7,485 nucleotides of DNA from assembly GCA_964569295.1 (NCBI GenBank), contig CAZMVU010000224.1, positions 1 to 7,485 of the forward strand. Direction: 5' to 3'. The translations under genes and the position numbers were made by a program. The first letter of the stretch is position 1; each line of letters opens with the position of its first letter. Shown piece by piece: positions 7,343 through 7,485 of this stretch. The notes under the pieces were generated by a model, which was not told the origin of the DNA, did no database searches, and saw only the letters and a list, made by a program, of their open reading frames with translations. This stretch comes from CAZMVU01 sp964569295 (GTDB lineage Bacteria > Hydrogenedentota > Hydrogenedentia > Hydrogenedentales > JAGMZX01).

Positions 7343-7431
7343 GGCGTGTAGTCCAGGGCGGCGGTCATGACCTTGCTCGCGTCGTACACGCCGCGCACGC
7401 GGGCATCGGTTTTGAGACCATACGGCCAAGA

Positions 7432-7450
7432 TTAGTGCCTTAGGCACTGA
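7432..7450. repeat. Palindromic inverted repeat with 3-base loop
   Basis: AGTGCC (7434-7439) and GGCACT (7443-7448) are perfect arms around TTA. A T-G wobble (7433/7449) and a T-A pair (7432/7450) extend the stem to 8 pairs. No T run follows on either strand, so it is not an obvious terminator. It could be an operator half-site pair, a mobile-element end or a small dispersed palindrome. Confidence 0.55.
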
Positions 7451-7454
7451 CTCG

Positions 7455-7460
7455 TATAAA
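7455..7460 (+). promoter_or_regulatory. Possible -10 box of a promoter leading out of the window
   Basis: TATAAA matches five of six bases of the sigma-70 -10 consensus and sits at a switch to AT-rich DNA. The base stretch 17 positions upstream (TTAGTG, 7432-7437) is a poor -35 and lies in the palindrome, as would fit an operator-covered or activator-dependent promoter. No gene is visible downstream in the remaining 25 bases, so this is a weak call. Confidence 0.2.
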
Positions 7461-7485
7461 GAACAACAAGAAGTTATTCGGGCAC

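Larger units (their letters stand above)
7280..7485. other. Downstream non-coding region
   Basis: No complete gene is visible after the pump stop. The first part (7280-7430) is very GC-rich and contains a hairpin. The last 35 or so bases are clearly AT-richer. On the minus strand one frame is open from 7431 back to a stop at 7243-7245 and its translation looks protein-like, but it has an in-frame stop at 7432-7434 on its upstream side and no usable start. No plus-strand terminator with a T run was found after the operon. Confidence 0.5.

Noticed and set aside
7149..7370. Short plus-strand open frame overlapping the end of the pump
   Set aside because: It is out of frame with the pump, Arg-rich, without ribosome binding site or domain, and most of its length is inside the pump gene.

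Overview
The window holds one compact plus-strand operon for a tripartite RND efflux system, preceded by a two-gene envelope-sensing module. The bacterium must be Gram-negative, because the set comprises an inner-membrane pump, a lipoprotein periplasmic adaptor and an outer-membrane channel. The DNA is GC-rich (around 60% by eye) and the Shine-Dalgarno sequences are strong. Nothing visible fixes the phylum. The mix of a zinc-finger anti-sigma protein, a CnrX/Spy-like sensor and an RND pump would fit a proteobacterium, a planctomycete or one of their uncultured relatives.

Layout. Positions 1-176 carry no recognisable gene. At 177-674 is a membrane-anchored zinc-finger (ZAS/zf-HC2) anti-sigma factor. 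At 677-1219 is a membrane-anchored periplasmic helical sensor of the Spy/CpxP/CnrX type. At 1216-2886 is a TolC-family outer-membrane factor with a lipoprotein signal. At 2883-4211 is a membrane-fusion (adaptor) lipoprotein. At 4211-7279 is the RND permease. The junctions are tight: 2 bases between the first two genes, two ATGA overlaps, then a TAATG overlap. This points to one transcript with translational coupling. From 7280 to 7485 there is non-coding DNA with a GC-rich hairpin that reads as an intrinsic terminator for minus-strand transcription, then an AT-richer stretch with an 8-bp palindromic stem and a TATAAA box.

How the genes work together (inference). The order anti-sigma, periplasmic sensor, channel, adaptor, pump parallels the cnrYXH-cnrCBA nickel/cobalt system of Cupriavidus metallidurans. 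In that system a membrane complex of CnrY and CnrX holds an ECF sigma factor until metal is sensed, and the sigma then drives the efflux operon. Two things differ here. No ECF sigma gene is visible in the window. The pump lacks the heavy-metal-efflux signature in TM4 and looks like the HAE1 (drug/amphiphile) branch. The inducing signal and exported substrate are therefore open questions.
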